A program made the translations under genes and the position numbers. Positions 45,374 to 57,059 of a stretch of DNA of 64,000 nt are shown one piece after another. This DNA is from Erythroxylum novogranatense (lineage: Eukaryota; Streptophyta; Magnoliopsida; Malpighiales; Erythroxylaceae): contig CM057228.1 of NCBI GenBank assembly GCA_029891385.1, positions 79,844,964-79,908,963 on the forward strand. Direction: 5' to 3'. Numbering within the stretch: position 1 is the first letter of the stretch; the number at the start of each line of letters is the position of its first letter. Below the pieces are notes generated by a model that saw only the letters and a list, made by a program, of their open reading frames with translations, did not search any database and was not told the DNA's origin.

Positions 45374-46391
45374 TGTTAAGTCGTAATGACTTTACATAGA
45401 AATGATTTTGATGTATAACAAATATAGTAAGATCAAAACAAGAAAACAAAACAATCATGCATTTAAGTCCAAGATGCAGACGAAGTTTGAATAAATGCAT
45501 AAGGAGATGACGAAGTTGCAAGACGTCAAGAAACATGACGCGAAGTTGATACAAGTCAAACATGTATTTAAGTTTGTAAAGCAAAGCAGACGCAGACGCA
45601 GACGCAAAGCAAAGCAGACGCAGACGCAGACGCAAAGCAAAGCAGACGCAGACACAAAGCAAAGCAGACGCAGACGCAGACGCAAAGCAAAGTAGACGCA
45701 AACACAAAGCAAAGCAAAGCAGACGCAGACGCAGAAAAGAAACAGACGCAAGAATCGAGCCTCGAGTTAAGTTCTGTAACTCAACTGATTAACCGCTTTT
45801 TAAAGATTCAAGATTCAAGAAGCGATTCTGCATTTAAGGCTATAAATACAAGTCTAAGTCAAGACCGCAGAGTTAGCTGTTTTGAGAAAAATTACACAAA
45901 GTGAAAAGCGATTAAGTGCGAATTAGTTTAACGCTATCTTATCAGAATAAAGTGTTCAAATACTTTTCTGAAAAGAAAGAGTTGTACAGATAGCCTGCAG
46001 AGGCTAAGTGTGAAAGAATACTGGTGTAGAGACCTGAAGAGGCTTGTGAAAGAATACTTGTAAAGTTTGAAGAGATAGTGAAATCTCATAAGAAACTCTG
46101 AGGACTGGACGTAGCCCACGGTTTGGGGTGAACCAGGATAAATCTGCGTGTCTACTACTCTCACTTTCTATCTCACTTTTAGTTTCAAAATTGATCTTTA
46201 TTTACTATTCATATACTTAGCATTGAAAAGTTTTGATCAATCAGGATTGATAAGAATTCTGTAAAGAATTTTTATTTCTAACAAGTAATTCGAAAAAGAT
46301 ATTCAAAAAGGGGAATACACAATTCAACCCCCCCTTCTCGTGCATTCTATTATCATTTTATAAGTGTTGTATTAACTTGTGATTCACTTCA
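45374..46391 (+). repeat. Sirevirus 3' LTR
   Basis: Pairs with 4520-5573, with the same ends, minisatellite (about 45580-45740) and TATAAATA (45841-45848). Followed by TSD AATCA. Confidence 0.93.
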
Positions 46392-46396
46392 AATCA
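46392..46396. repeat. TSD AATCA, right copy
   Basis: Matches 4515-4519. Confidence 0.9.
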
Positions 46397-49160
46397 CAAC
46401 TTGACTTCTTCAAAGAAATTGTAACTTTAAGTCTGTAAGTTGCTTTGAAGCAAGAATCACCTCAATCAGAGTTTTACAACTCAAGATATGCTTAAAAACC
46501 CTAAGTGTGCTCATGCCCCAAACATGCCCTCCTAACCTACCTCTCATTTACTTTCATGAAACTATCTCACAATATCTCCAAAAGATACCATTTTTCATGT
46601 AGGGATAGACAAAGATGTTAGGAAACCATTGTTTCAAGAATCAATTCGTTTGGAGGTCGGATGGGAGGGTTATGCCAAAAGGATATAATATGTTCACACC
46701 CTAAATCACTTTGAACCTCTCTTGACGCGATCACCATAACTTTCAATATACAAATCAGATTAAGTTAGTTTTTAGACCATTAGAAATAAGACATCTATAC
46801 CTACAACTCTCATGAAGACCACAAAATGATATTTGGCCTCTAACAGCATCGAAAATCGTCATCTTTCCCGTAGATGTCCGTTTAACAGACATGTATAGGG
46901 TGAAGGAGGCCAAAATACCCGAGAAAGTCCGTTAAACGGACATGCATGTCCTTTTAACTTATATTGACTGGCCAAAGGGTGTTTTTACACCCGAGAATGT
47001 CCATTAAACGGACACTCATGTCCGTTTAACGGACATTGGGGCTCCCCAGAGCCTCTAATGCCTCTCCAAAGCCTCCAATCTTCAACCTAACATTATAAAC
47101 ACTTGCATACTTCCCAAATTCACTTACTCTAAAGCCTAAACACCTCATAACAACTCAAACACCAAGTTCAACTCACCAAATTCCCAAATCTCAACGTAAT
47201 TGGTTCATCAAAACCACAAATTTCACACATTCATCAAAGCTATCACAAACATAAACCATATACAACACTCTAACTGGAAACACTCACATCTCTCCATTCC
47301 GATATCCAAAAATCACAAACTTCATATCGTTGGAAAGATCAAAAGATCTTATACAACTTTCAAGAAGAGACTTTTTACCAATTCTACCCAGAAAAGTCCA
47401 GAATTCCCCTTGCATTCAGAACACAATCTTACCCCTATGAAAGTTTGAAAAGGAGCAATGCAAAGATTTGAAAAGCCATAAACAACCATAATGCATATGC
47501 ATTTCATTTACATCAAAATAAGTGTTTTACAATGCTTTAGTGGGAATTTTAAGCCACTTACATCAAATCTAAAATACAAACTTAACAAAAGTAACATTTT
47601 CCCAAAATGCATCTAAAGCATTGATTTACAAAAGTTAACTTGAAATATAAAATAATTCAATTATGGAGTAATGCCTTTAGGTTCAATCGTCGATCTCGTG
47701 CTCTTCACCTAGAGATGGGACGGAATGGGAGGGGGTGAGCTTACGCTCTTGGGTAACACGTTTATATCCGATAACAAGAAAAAACCAGCAAAACATTCAT
47801 GATCATAGCAATTTCTCACAATATCCATAAAACATATATTTCTTTACTTTGTTATACCAAATTTAAGCATTTTTCAAACTTGTCAACACATGCAAACACA
47901 CAAACACATCACAAATGGTTTGGAAAGTCCATAAACATGACGAACTACACAATTCTGTAAAATGGCCTTATGTAGTCGTAAACTTGAGGGAGTCCTAAAA
48001 GGAGCTCCGTGACACTAGCGGGCAGGAGGGAGAAGCCTTGACTTAGTCAACGTGCATATGACAATTTCTTGGATGGACTATACCAAACCCACATAACATG
48101 TAATTCATGCACTGAAAACATTTTTTCCCAAATGGCACATTCTTGAAAACTTGATTTTCATGCACATGACATATTTCCCAATTTACACAATTCAACAACC
48201 AAAATCTCATACCAATCATAATAACCATTTTTCAACTCAATCAAAAGCAACCAAATACAATACTTGCAAAGCAATTTGAATTTATTTCCAAAGTTCACAC
48301 ACAACAACCACATAGGACAATTTCTCAATCATTTAAAGAGCCATAAATGTTCACTAAAAAGGTAGTTGAAAAGATCATTTATTACATTTAGTTGAAAAGC
48401 ATTCATAACTTATTAACACAAATATAAAAGTGTAACCCACCAGATTTTCCTTGCTTAAAAGCTTGTTCAAGGGTGTCCCTCTCTTTGCTCTTCTTGCCTC
48501 CCTTGCTTTTCTTGAACAATAACACAAAGCCCCAAATTAAAAAGGATTAAAAATTGGAAAACCTAAAGAACCCAATGCATGAAATTGATCTTAGAATCTC
48601 TAAACCCATCCATTTCCTAAGCTTTTTGAACCATAAACACTGCAAAAATCCCAAACATTAAAACTCACTTACCTTAAATCTTCACCCAACCAAGGGGTTT
48701 CTTGGCTCAAATGAAAGTTTGCACCTTCCTCTAGCTTTTCCTTCTTGAAATTACTCCAAAACTCCTATTGAAGACTTAGAAAAATCAAAACCTAAACAAG
48801 CTCTCTTTTCTTTCTTTTCTTTCCTCCATACGACACTCTATCTCCCTCCTTCTCTCTATTTTCTTTTTTCTCCTCTCTTCTCATGTAAGTCATTCATTTC
48901 TCCTCTCTCTTATATCCTTATTAATGCCAAAAAGTCCAAAATGCCCTTACTTGAAAACCTAAGTTCTTTCCTCCTTAAGTGACATGCCCATACTACCCCT
49001 TAGGCAACTTAACACTTCATCTATAATTCAATTAACTCAAGTCACAAACTCTCATTAATACTAACATACTAATTACTCCTAACACACATAAATCTTGCAA
49101 GATCCCAAAAATCATATAATCATGCTTAATCAAATTTTAAAAAAAAATTAGGGGCCAACA
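46397..49160 (-). repeat. E1 5' LTR, main part
   Basis: Joins 4323-4519 across the Sirevirus and ends GGGGCCAACA at 49160; total about 2.96 kb. It shares the GGGGGTGAGCTTACG block (about 47735) and the CTAGCGGGCAG block (about 48015) with the other long gypsy LTRs here. No gene; ORFs are short and unsupported. Confidence 0.7.
46875..47036. repeat. GTCCGTT/AACGGAC inverted-repeat cluster in the E1 LTR
   Basis: Four copies, two nearly exact (about 46927-46941 and 47018-47036; arms ATGTCCGTT and AACGGACAT around one base), two with one or two changes. Spacing is 35-70 bp. Confidence 0.85.
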
Positions 49161-52066
49161 ACAATCATCGAACCTCCTGTCCGAAAACCAACATAATCAA
49201 TCACATTTACTTAATCATTTAATAGTCAATTAATACAAAAATTCAAATAACAAACAATGAAATGAGACCATCTCAGTCTACTCACTGTACACTCCAAATT
49301 AACATTTGCTTTCAAATTCTGAGAATGTCTGAATGCGGACACTTGACTTGCACAACCCATTTATGAAAAACATATATTGCACACTCATCAATAATCGCAC
49401 ATGTAAAAACATTCACTTATGCACAATTGTAATAATGGGCCATGTATAATGCATGCTTAATGACAATCCCGGGCATATGTTCTAGAACACATTTTATGCT
49501 CATTCCCATTTCATAATTCTTATGTGTCTAGCTTACACCTCAAGAACACTTGGTTACTTTATATTATAACTTAATTTCTCATCATCTCTTTTCTAACCTC
49601 ATATGATCTCAAAATATCCAAATCATCATCCAATAGGAACCCAATTGAAAATCCCATAATGCAAAATCACTAAAATTCATTCTAGAATAGTTAAACCCAA
49701 CATTTTCTAAACTTAATGAAATAGAATCCTTCCAAAAATCCAAAAGATTCAAAATTATCTTACCTTCATTTTTCACCAAATGAAGGAATAATTGGCTCAA
49801 AGGGAAGCTCTTCTCTTCCTCTGCTTGTTTCCCTTCTTGATCTACTCCAAAATCTCTCTTGTAGGCTAGGGAAATTGAAACCCTAACTTGTTGTCTCTTC
49901 TTTCTCTCTTTCTCTTCTTCTCTTTGTACTTCTCTCTCTTTTTTTTGACATTCTCTCTCTTTTCTCTAGAATTTTCGTTCTTCTCTTCTACTTCCTTCCA
50001 TTCACGTGTTTCTACTCCATTTATAGGCAAGACAACACTTCTTCTTCCAATTACGCCCTTAATGATTGAGAATTGTCTCATTTGCCCTTTCATTTTTGCC
50101 TTATGTCTTCTATATTTAAGTGTCTTGCCAAAAACACCCTTGATCATTCTAACATAATACTTTGCTCTAGAAAACTCTTCTCTATTGTCTTAAGTTTCCA
50201 ATGACATCAAAAGCATTCAATTCAGTTTAGTGATTCAAAAGATATACTTCAAACATTTTTGGACTATTTTTGTCCAAATCAATGTATGATGCACAACTTC
50301 CATATAAAATTAAAATATCTTAGAGACTGAATTATATTCTAAGTTCTTCATACCATTTGTAGCTACATGTCTCTATTTTATCTAAAATCAGAAATCATCT
50401 CATTTTGAATTCTATACATCCAAATATACTAAAAATACTGAAGTCTGTTCAGTTGAATACTATCAGTTCATATTACTTAAGAGTACACTCACTGTACCCG
50501 TTCCACTCTTTTCACTCAATCTTTCTCTATGCATTTCATATGGCCATGATTTTTGGTAGAGATGTAGATCAATGTCGTATGAATCCAATGGTTTAAGAAT
50601 CAATTCATTTGGATGTCTATAGAGGAAGTTATGACCAAAAGAAGCAACTATGTTTAAGATCTCAATCGTCTTACTTTGTATAGTAACTTTGTCTTACTTT
50701 TCCTTTCGTCTTACTTTCGCTTCGTCTTAAATAAACAGTAACTAAGACGATAGGATGAACAATAACTTTGTCTTAATTTTCCTTTTGTCTTACTTTTGCT
50801 TCGTCTTAGATGAACAGTAACTAAGATGATAGGATGAACAGTAACTTTGTCTTACTTTTCCTTTCGTCTTACTTTTGCTTCGTCTTAAATGAACAGTAAC
50901 TAAGACGATAGGATGAACAGTAACTTCATCTTACTTTCCCTTTTGTCTTACTTTCGCTTCATCTTAAATGAACAGTAACTAAGATGATAGGATGAACAAT
51001 AACTTCGTCTTACTTCTCATTTCGTCTTACTTTTTCTTCTTCTTAGATGAACAGTAACTAAGACGATAGGATGAACAGTAACTTCGTCTTACTTTTTCTT
51101 TCATCTTACTTTTGTTTTGTCTTAGATGAACAGTAACTAAGATGATAGGATGAACAATAACTTCATCTTACTTTTGCTTCATCTTAGATGAACAGTAACT
51201 AAGACGATAGGATGAACAGTAACTTCGTCTTACTTTTGCTTCGTCTTAGATGAACAGTAACTATGACGATAGGATGAACAGTAACTTTTTCTTACTTTTT
51301 CTTTCGTCTTAATTTTTCTTCGTTTTAGATGAGCTTTAACTATGACAATAGGATGAACAGTAACTTCGTCTTACTTTTCCTCTCGTATTACTTTTCTCTC
51401 CAGAGCATCTCCACTTATTAAGATCATAACTTTTGACTCAGATGTCCAAAATTTTCATACTATATACCATTGGAAAGATAGAAGAAATATCTACAACTCT
51501 TAAGAGACAAATTTTCCAAAATCTATCTATATTGATCTAGATTTTTTCCCGAAGTCAGAACACGAATTTTACAATCAGCTCCCAATGTACTAGACCCAGT
51601 TCTCACTTCATGACAAATTTTGAGACTCTTAGAGACAGAATTGAAAATTCAATGTCTTCATACAAAATGTAGCCATATATCTCTAGGTTAATCCAAATTA
51701 AGAATTATCTCGTTTGGACAATGAGAGAAAACGTTGTGGCTAAAAGATTGAAGCACATTCAGTGAACATTTTCCAAATCACTAACAATTTTATTTCCAAA
51801 TATTTCCTTGTCACAACTCATACCAAGATCACTCTCTCTACTCCCTCTACTTCTCCTTTTCAATAAAATCACATTTAAAAACAATCATGCCCGAAAGTTG
51901 TAAATGAGGGCATGTACACTTATCTTTTGTGCAAAGATTAAATATTTATGTGCATATATGCTAACATTATGCATGAGTAAGAAAATGCATTTCCTTAATC
52001 TCTCTTTGAGCTCATCTGTACTGAAATTTCGGGTCCTAACCCTTAATATGAGAACGGGATGTTAAA
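49161..52066 (-). repeat. E5 3' LTR (partial)
   Basis: From ATCATCGAACCTCCTGTCC to the terminus TTTAACATCCCG (minus), a decayed TGTAACATCCCG. Relative to the 5' LTR it has about 600 bp more around 49520-50090 and a longer minisatellite. No gene. Confidence 0.75.
50640..51400. repeat. 79-bp hairpin minisatellite (3' LTR copy)
   Basis: Anchor ACTAAGAYGA at 50741, 50820, 50899, 50978, 51057, 51136, 51198, 51260 (as ACTATGACGA) and 51339 (decayed): 79-bp steps with two 62-bp steps. Each unit holds CGTCTTAG, 11 bases, CTAAGACG. The unit near 50950 has CATCTTA with TAAGATG, keeping the pairing. Confidence 0.9.
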
Positions 52067-52067
52067 T

Positions 52068-52080
52068 TTCTCCCCTTCTT
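52068..52080 (-). other. E5 PPT and pol-end signature
   Basis: AAGAAGGGGAGAA on the minus strand next to the LTR. Just upstream (52081-52110) the minus strand can be read as the usual gypsy pol C-terminus ENFEDEIYL. Confidence 0.7.
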
Positions 52081-52110
52081 AAATAAATTTCGTCCTCGAA
52101 ATTCTCATCT

Positions 52111-54550
52111 GATTGATCAATATGATAGAGGTAATAATTCTTCATATGCTTCTCCATTTCCCATATACTTCATCAGATACCCTTCCAAATGACTACAGTC
52201 GATAACTCAATAGGTCCTTCAATCACTACTTCAGTTATCACACTATCTTGACTATTTCATGAGCATATTTTAGATTACTTACCAACTTCTACTTCGTATG
52301 TTGTCAATCTGTGTCTGTTGATCATACCATTATTTCTTAATCTATTCACATATCACATATTTTTGAATCTAAAAGCTCTTTCACCAGTAACACTAACTCA
52401 TAATAATCTTTTATACACACCAATTCATAATAGCTTACTTATCCTTTCTCCAAATCTGAGCACACCTTGTCAAGATTGTACCCACAAAAACACTCCATCT
52501 TTCCTTTGACAATTCATTTCTCTTCAGTGTTAATACATTCAACTCTTATGCCCATTTCACTATATTCCCTAAATCCGGTGTTGGTCCAACTGCCTCATTA
52601 TCTTTCATGAGTCACTTTACTCTTATTTCAGATTCATCTCATTCACTAACAACATCTCACATTTATTATGGCCTTTTACCATTTTAGGCCCTTTTAATCT
52701 CAATGTAAGGATGAACGACCACCTTTTTATCATACCGTGCCTCATATCGCTTCTAATGATGCCATTATGGTCCCAATTGTAATACCTGTAGTCAATGTGA
52801 ATTATACCTCAATTTCCTACTAACTCAAAAATTCAAGCATATTCCTAACAGTCAAAACTGTTGGTAGTTCAAACATTCAACAACTTGTTTTTACATCCTT
52901 AGCAGCTAAAATACAATCTTAGCATATTCCTACTAGGATGTTTAGCTTAGGTTGTTACTTAGGTTTCTCTAACACTTTCTTTTCTCAATCATCTTGATCG
53001 GATATATGTACTTCTTATTTCAATCATTAAATATCATTATTCCAATTTCACTTGAAAGTTTAGATTTGTTTCCACTTTCTCTAGGTGATTCACAATTCTG
53101 AATCCTTAGATTTTGGGCTTTCTTACTTCTTTCTAGTAGACTTGGTCTAAATTTTCAATGCAACTAGCAACACTTTATTTTACCCCATATTCCACTTAAC
53201 ATTTTGCACTCTTTATTGCACTAAACTTGGAAACCTCAATATCTGAATTTGTATTATTCCATTATAAAATTGTATGTTTAGTGTATCAGATTACACAATA
53301 CTTTTACTAGTATAGCACTCATTTGTGTATTTCCTTCAAACTCAATAATCTCCTCAAACTTACGTAATTTATACATTCTAGAAATAACTTTGCGCATCTA
53401 ATGTCTCCAAGATCTCAAAATGATTTCTATCATAGCAATTCTAAACCATGTATCAAAATCAACTCATAAGATTTTCGTTGTCCTATGCATATCAAAATCC
53501 ACTTTTTACTATTACAACAGATTGCATCTTAATCTCTGATGTGAAACTTCTTATATACTGCATAATCTCCAAATCCAAATGATATTATTATCATCAGTGT
53601 TATATTCCTCAATGAAGGCAATATTGTCTCATGTTATTTTCAGTTTCCCACTTGACTTCTTGTCTCTAATAATTTTCTCTTTTTGTTCGAGTTCCTTTAA
53701 TTCACATCGACTTACTCAAATGCCTATTCATTCGTACTAGTACCTCCACGCGTTTTAATTTATTTGCTTGCTTCATTTTGTGTGTGTTGGTATCACATTC
53801 CTCATATTCCATTTGTATCTCCCAAACATATTTCCATCAAATATAAGGTGGACCTATATTATCCTCACATTTGTAATAGTGTCACCTCGAATTTTAAATC
53901 CACTCATGCAGTTGATTCATACACTCTCACTAGCATTATCCTTCCTATGTCTGAGTCTCTGCTTAGGATATGACTCCATTATTCACTTTTGACTTATTAT
54001 ATATTCACTTCTGATTTGTTTCTTCATTGATCACTCTTAAATCGTATTGTCTAATCAACTTAACTCAATTTAGGGAAATTCTTCTTTAAAAGAAGATTTC
54101 TTGCTACAATCATCGATACTGTTCAGGAAATCCTTATCAAGCAACTATTTTCCATAATTACTTATCAGTCATTCTTAATACCTCGAGAAGATCAATTTCA
54201 ACTATGCATCATATCTCGATAAGATCAATTTATGCCATAGCTTACAAGATCAAAACATCCCTTATAATAAGGCTCTATGAGGCACTAAACAATTTTATTT
54301 ACTATGATAACTTTGCATATATCACCAAAATCATTACATCTTATCTAGAGATGCATTTATGTCGATTCACCAATTAGTAACTTATACTAAGGATACTTTA
54401 ATCCCATTCAATTCTAGATAACCTTTCTCCTTTTGTGTCAATTCTCGATTATGGGGATTATGCCTAATCGTGTCCTTCTTCTTTCCTTAAATTCATCACG
54501 TATGATAACATCATTGATAATTTCAATTCCTTCCCAATCGATCACTACAA
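52111..54550 (-). pseudogene. E5 interior, decayed, first part
   Basis: Position implies gypsy pol. I find no frame over 75 residues and no RT, RNase H or integrase motif in either strand by eye. It is AT-rich and apparently very old. Confidence 0.35.
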
Positions 54551-54555
54551 GTACT
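54551..54555. repeat. TSD AGTAC of E4 (right copy at 60156-60160)
   Basis: Identical five bases border 54556 and 60155. Confidence 0.85.
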
Positions 54556-56882
54556 GTTGGATCTCGTTTTCGGAACCCAACTGCATAAACTTAACACTTT
54601 CACTCTTGCATTGATACCACTTATGTTGGGACCCGATTTGGGAACCGGACCCCAACTAGAAAACCGGAAACAATAATTGAAAACAAAAACAAATCGAATT
54701 CTTGATGAGCCATAGAAAAATCAAAAGGCTCAGATTTACTAAATTTTGGAAACAAAGAAACAAATCGGAACCATCAATCACAAGCATTGGATTTCATTTC
54801 TGAAACCCAACCTCGGAATCATAACTCGAACACATGTACAAAACGTGAGCAAACTGATACTTGGCGAAAACGAATTGGCTTAGAATCAAAACAGACAAAC
54901 GGTTCAATCGACCTGAAACAAATTTCCGACATCTGAGAACGTGTAACTTAGAAAAACTAGCGTTGGATACCTTAAGACTAAACTAAACTGAAATCGGGTA
55001 ATAAATTTTTCTTTTCTTCTTTATTCAATCTGATTCCAAGCAATCAAATTTTCCATTTGGAAATTCATCCTCAATCAAAACTCAATTCATAATATTCTTC
55101 GTAATCATGCAATATCTCAATCTCATCTTTAACAAATCTTATTCTTATTCTCATTCTTATTCATTCATACTCTTGACACTAAAATTAAACAGTCACTTTA
55201 ATTCCTCAAATAATTCATGAAAACTTATTTACATCGATATCACATTCATCCATATCTCAATTCAATACACAAGTCCATAATTCATTTACATCGTGATAAA
55301 ATCTTACAATCTCACACGTGTCAATATACCCACAGATCATACGCACATAAGCACTTCAATTATATCAGTTCCATCACATCAATCATCGGACCTCCTATCC
55401 GGAATCCAAAAGCAATTAATCACATTCATATTCACATATAGTACTTCAATACTTGAGGCACATTCACAATTCGATTCTATACACAGTTTCATAATTCATT
55501 TACATCATGAAATACATGCTTACAAATTTTTAATGGCATTCTAAGCCATGTTACAACATCAGTATCAAAAACCACAATGCACAAAATACAACAATGCTCA
55601 ATATGTCTGAAATCTGAATCTTGCAACAATTTAACTTAAAGCCAATCATATGCATAACGGACGGACGTCTAAACTTTCTTTCATCCGATCTCCATCTTGA
55701 TACCTGGAGATGGGGATGAAAGGGGGGGTGAGCTTTACAGCTTGTGGATACACATTTATAATAAAAGATAAGCAAAAACCTTGTAAACAGTTCACTTGTT
55801 TTAGAAAACTTTCATGGAGTTTATAAAACACATGTTTTCTAGGCTTTCAGCCAAAATCCATAAGTTACAAATCATGAATGCATCAAACTTGATCAAACAT
55901 AACATGAGCACATAAATATATCAGAATGGTTTGGGTAAGTCCAAGTTCATGACGCACTACACAATTCCATCAAAATGGTCCTGTGTAGTCGTAATTTATT
56001 GAGGGAGTCCTTGAAGGAACTCCGTGCCACTAGCGGGCAGACAGGAGAAGCCTATAACATGGGTCAACGTGCACGTGATGGTTCTTGACGGACTACCACA
56101 AACCCACATAACATACATAGTTCAAACTCTTGTAAACTTGTTGCCAAACTGGCACTTTCTTGTAAACTTGCTTATCATGTACTTGATGTATATCTTGAAA
56201 AACCATTCTTGAAACCATGATTTCAGAACATGCGTCTTTTTCAAAGTATCACTCAAATCATGAAACAACATATAGCATATTTCACAAGTCATTCATAAAC
56301 AATGATGCAGCACTTATGATGCAATTTAAAATCAGAAACTTCTTTGATTTAAAGAAAACAGTGCTAGCCTATTTTAAATTATAAACATGTACCCACCTGA
56401 ATTCCTTGCTTGAACACATGCTTAAAAGATGCCTCTCCTCATGATCCTCTTGCCTTCCTTGATTACCTTTATCAAAATGAAAAAATTCCCATTCAATAGG
56501 ACTGACAAAATCTGATAATATTATCTTCTAAAAAATGTTTCCCATTGTCTTAAATCTCTAATGACTCCAAAATCATTCAATTTGTTTCAGTAATCCTAAC
56601 GTTAAACTCCAAATATATTGGGACGATCCTTATGCTGAAAAAAGAATATGTACTCAACTTCAGACCAAAATTTTCGATTCTTAGAGACTGAATTTCAATT
56701 TCATTTCTTCACAAAACATATAGCTCAATGTTTCTTGTTTACAACGAATCAAAAATCACCTCATTTGGATCTCTATATCAAAAGTTATGCCCAAATTACC
56801 AAAACATATCTGTGCAGAAGCTTGAGCACGCCACGCTTAAAACCCAGAGGTTCGCCATGCATGGAGGTGCTAACAGGCGGGT

Positions 56883-56981
56883 ATGGCGTGCACGCCATGC
56901 GTCCATGACGAGTCGCCATGCATGCCATGGCATGCACAAATGAGTACGCCGTGATGTGCACATGAGCACGTCGCGACGTGC
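56883..56981. repeat. E4 LTR palindrome cluster
   Basis: Perfect palindromes ATGGCGTGCACGCCAT (56883-56898), an 18-mer centred on CCATGG (56919-56936) and GCACGTCGCGACGTGC (56966-56981), in a GC-rich island. Confidence 0.9.
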
Positions 56982-57059
56982 GAGCCCAGAAACTCCCGAA
57001 ACCTTATTTTTCCACGATCTTCGTCTACAATCTTTACATAAATCAAACATAACTCATCT

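Larger units (their letters stand above)
4520..46391 (+). mobile_element. Ty1/copia Sirevirus-like retrotransposon with third (env-like) ORF, interrupted by nested insertions
   Basis: Two LTRs of about 1.05 kb (4520-5573, 45374-46391) share terminal sequences and are flanked by TSD AATCA. The order is: LTR, initiator-Met primer site, gag with zinc knuckle, protease remnant, integrase, RT, RNase H, a separate envelope-like ORF, PPT, LTR. Integrase before RT marks Ty1/copia. A third ORF after pol, with a C-terminal coiled coil, is the hallmark of Sireviruses. The span is 41.9 kb, but about 32 kb of that is later insertions; the native element is about 9.6 kb, a normal Sirevirus size. All ORFs carry stops or frameshifts, so it is inactive as read. 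Confidence 0.85.

Noticed and set aside
50640..51400. Regular repeat array with hairpins resembling a CRISPR array
   Set aside because: Units are near-identical over the full 79 bp with no unique spacers, and it lies in a plant LTR.
52111..54550. Host gene in the E5 interior
   Set aside because: No frame, splice pattern or domain seen; primer site and PPT show it is element interior.
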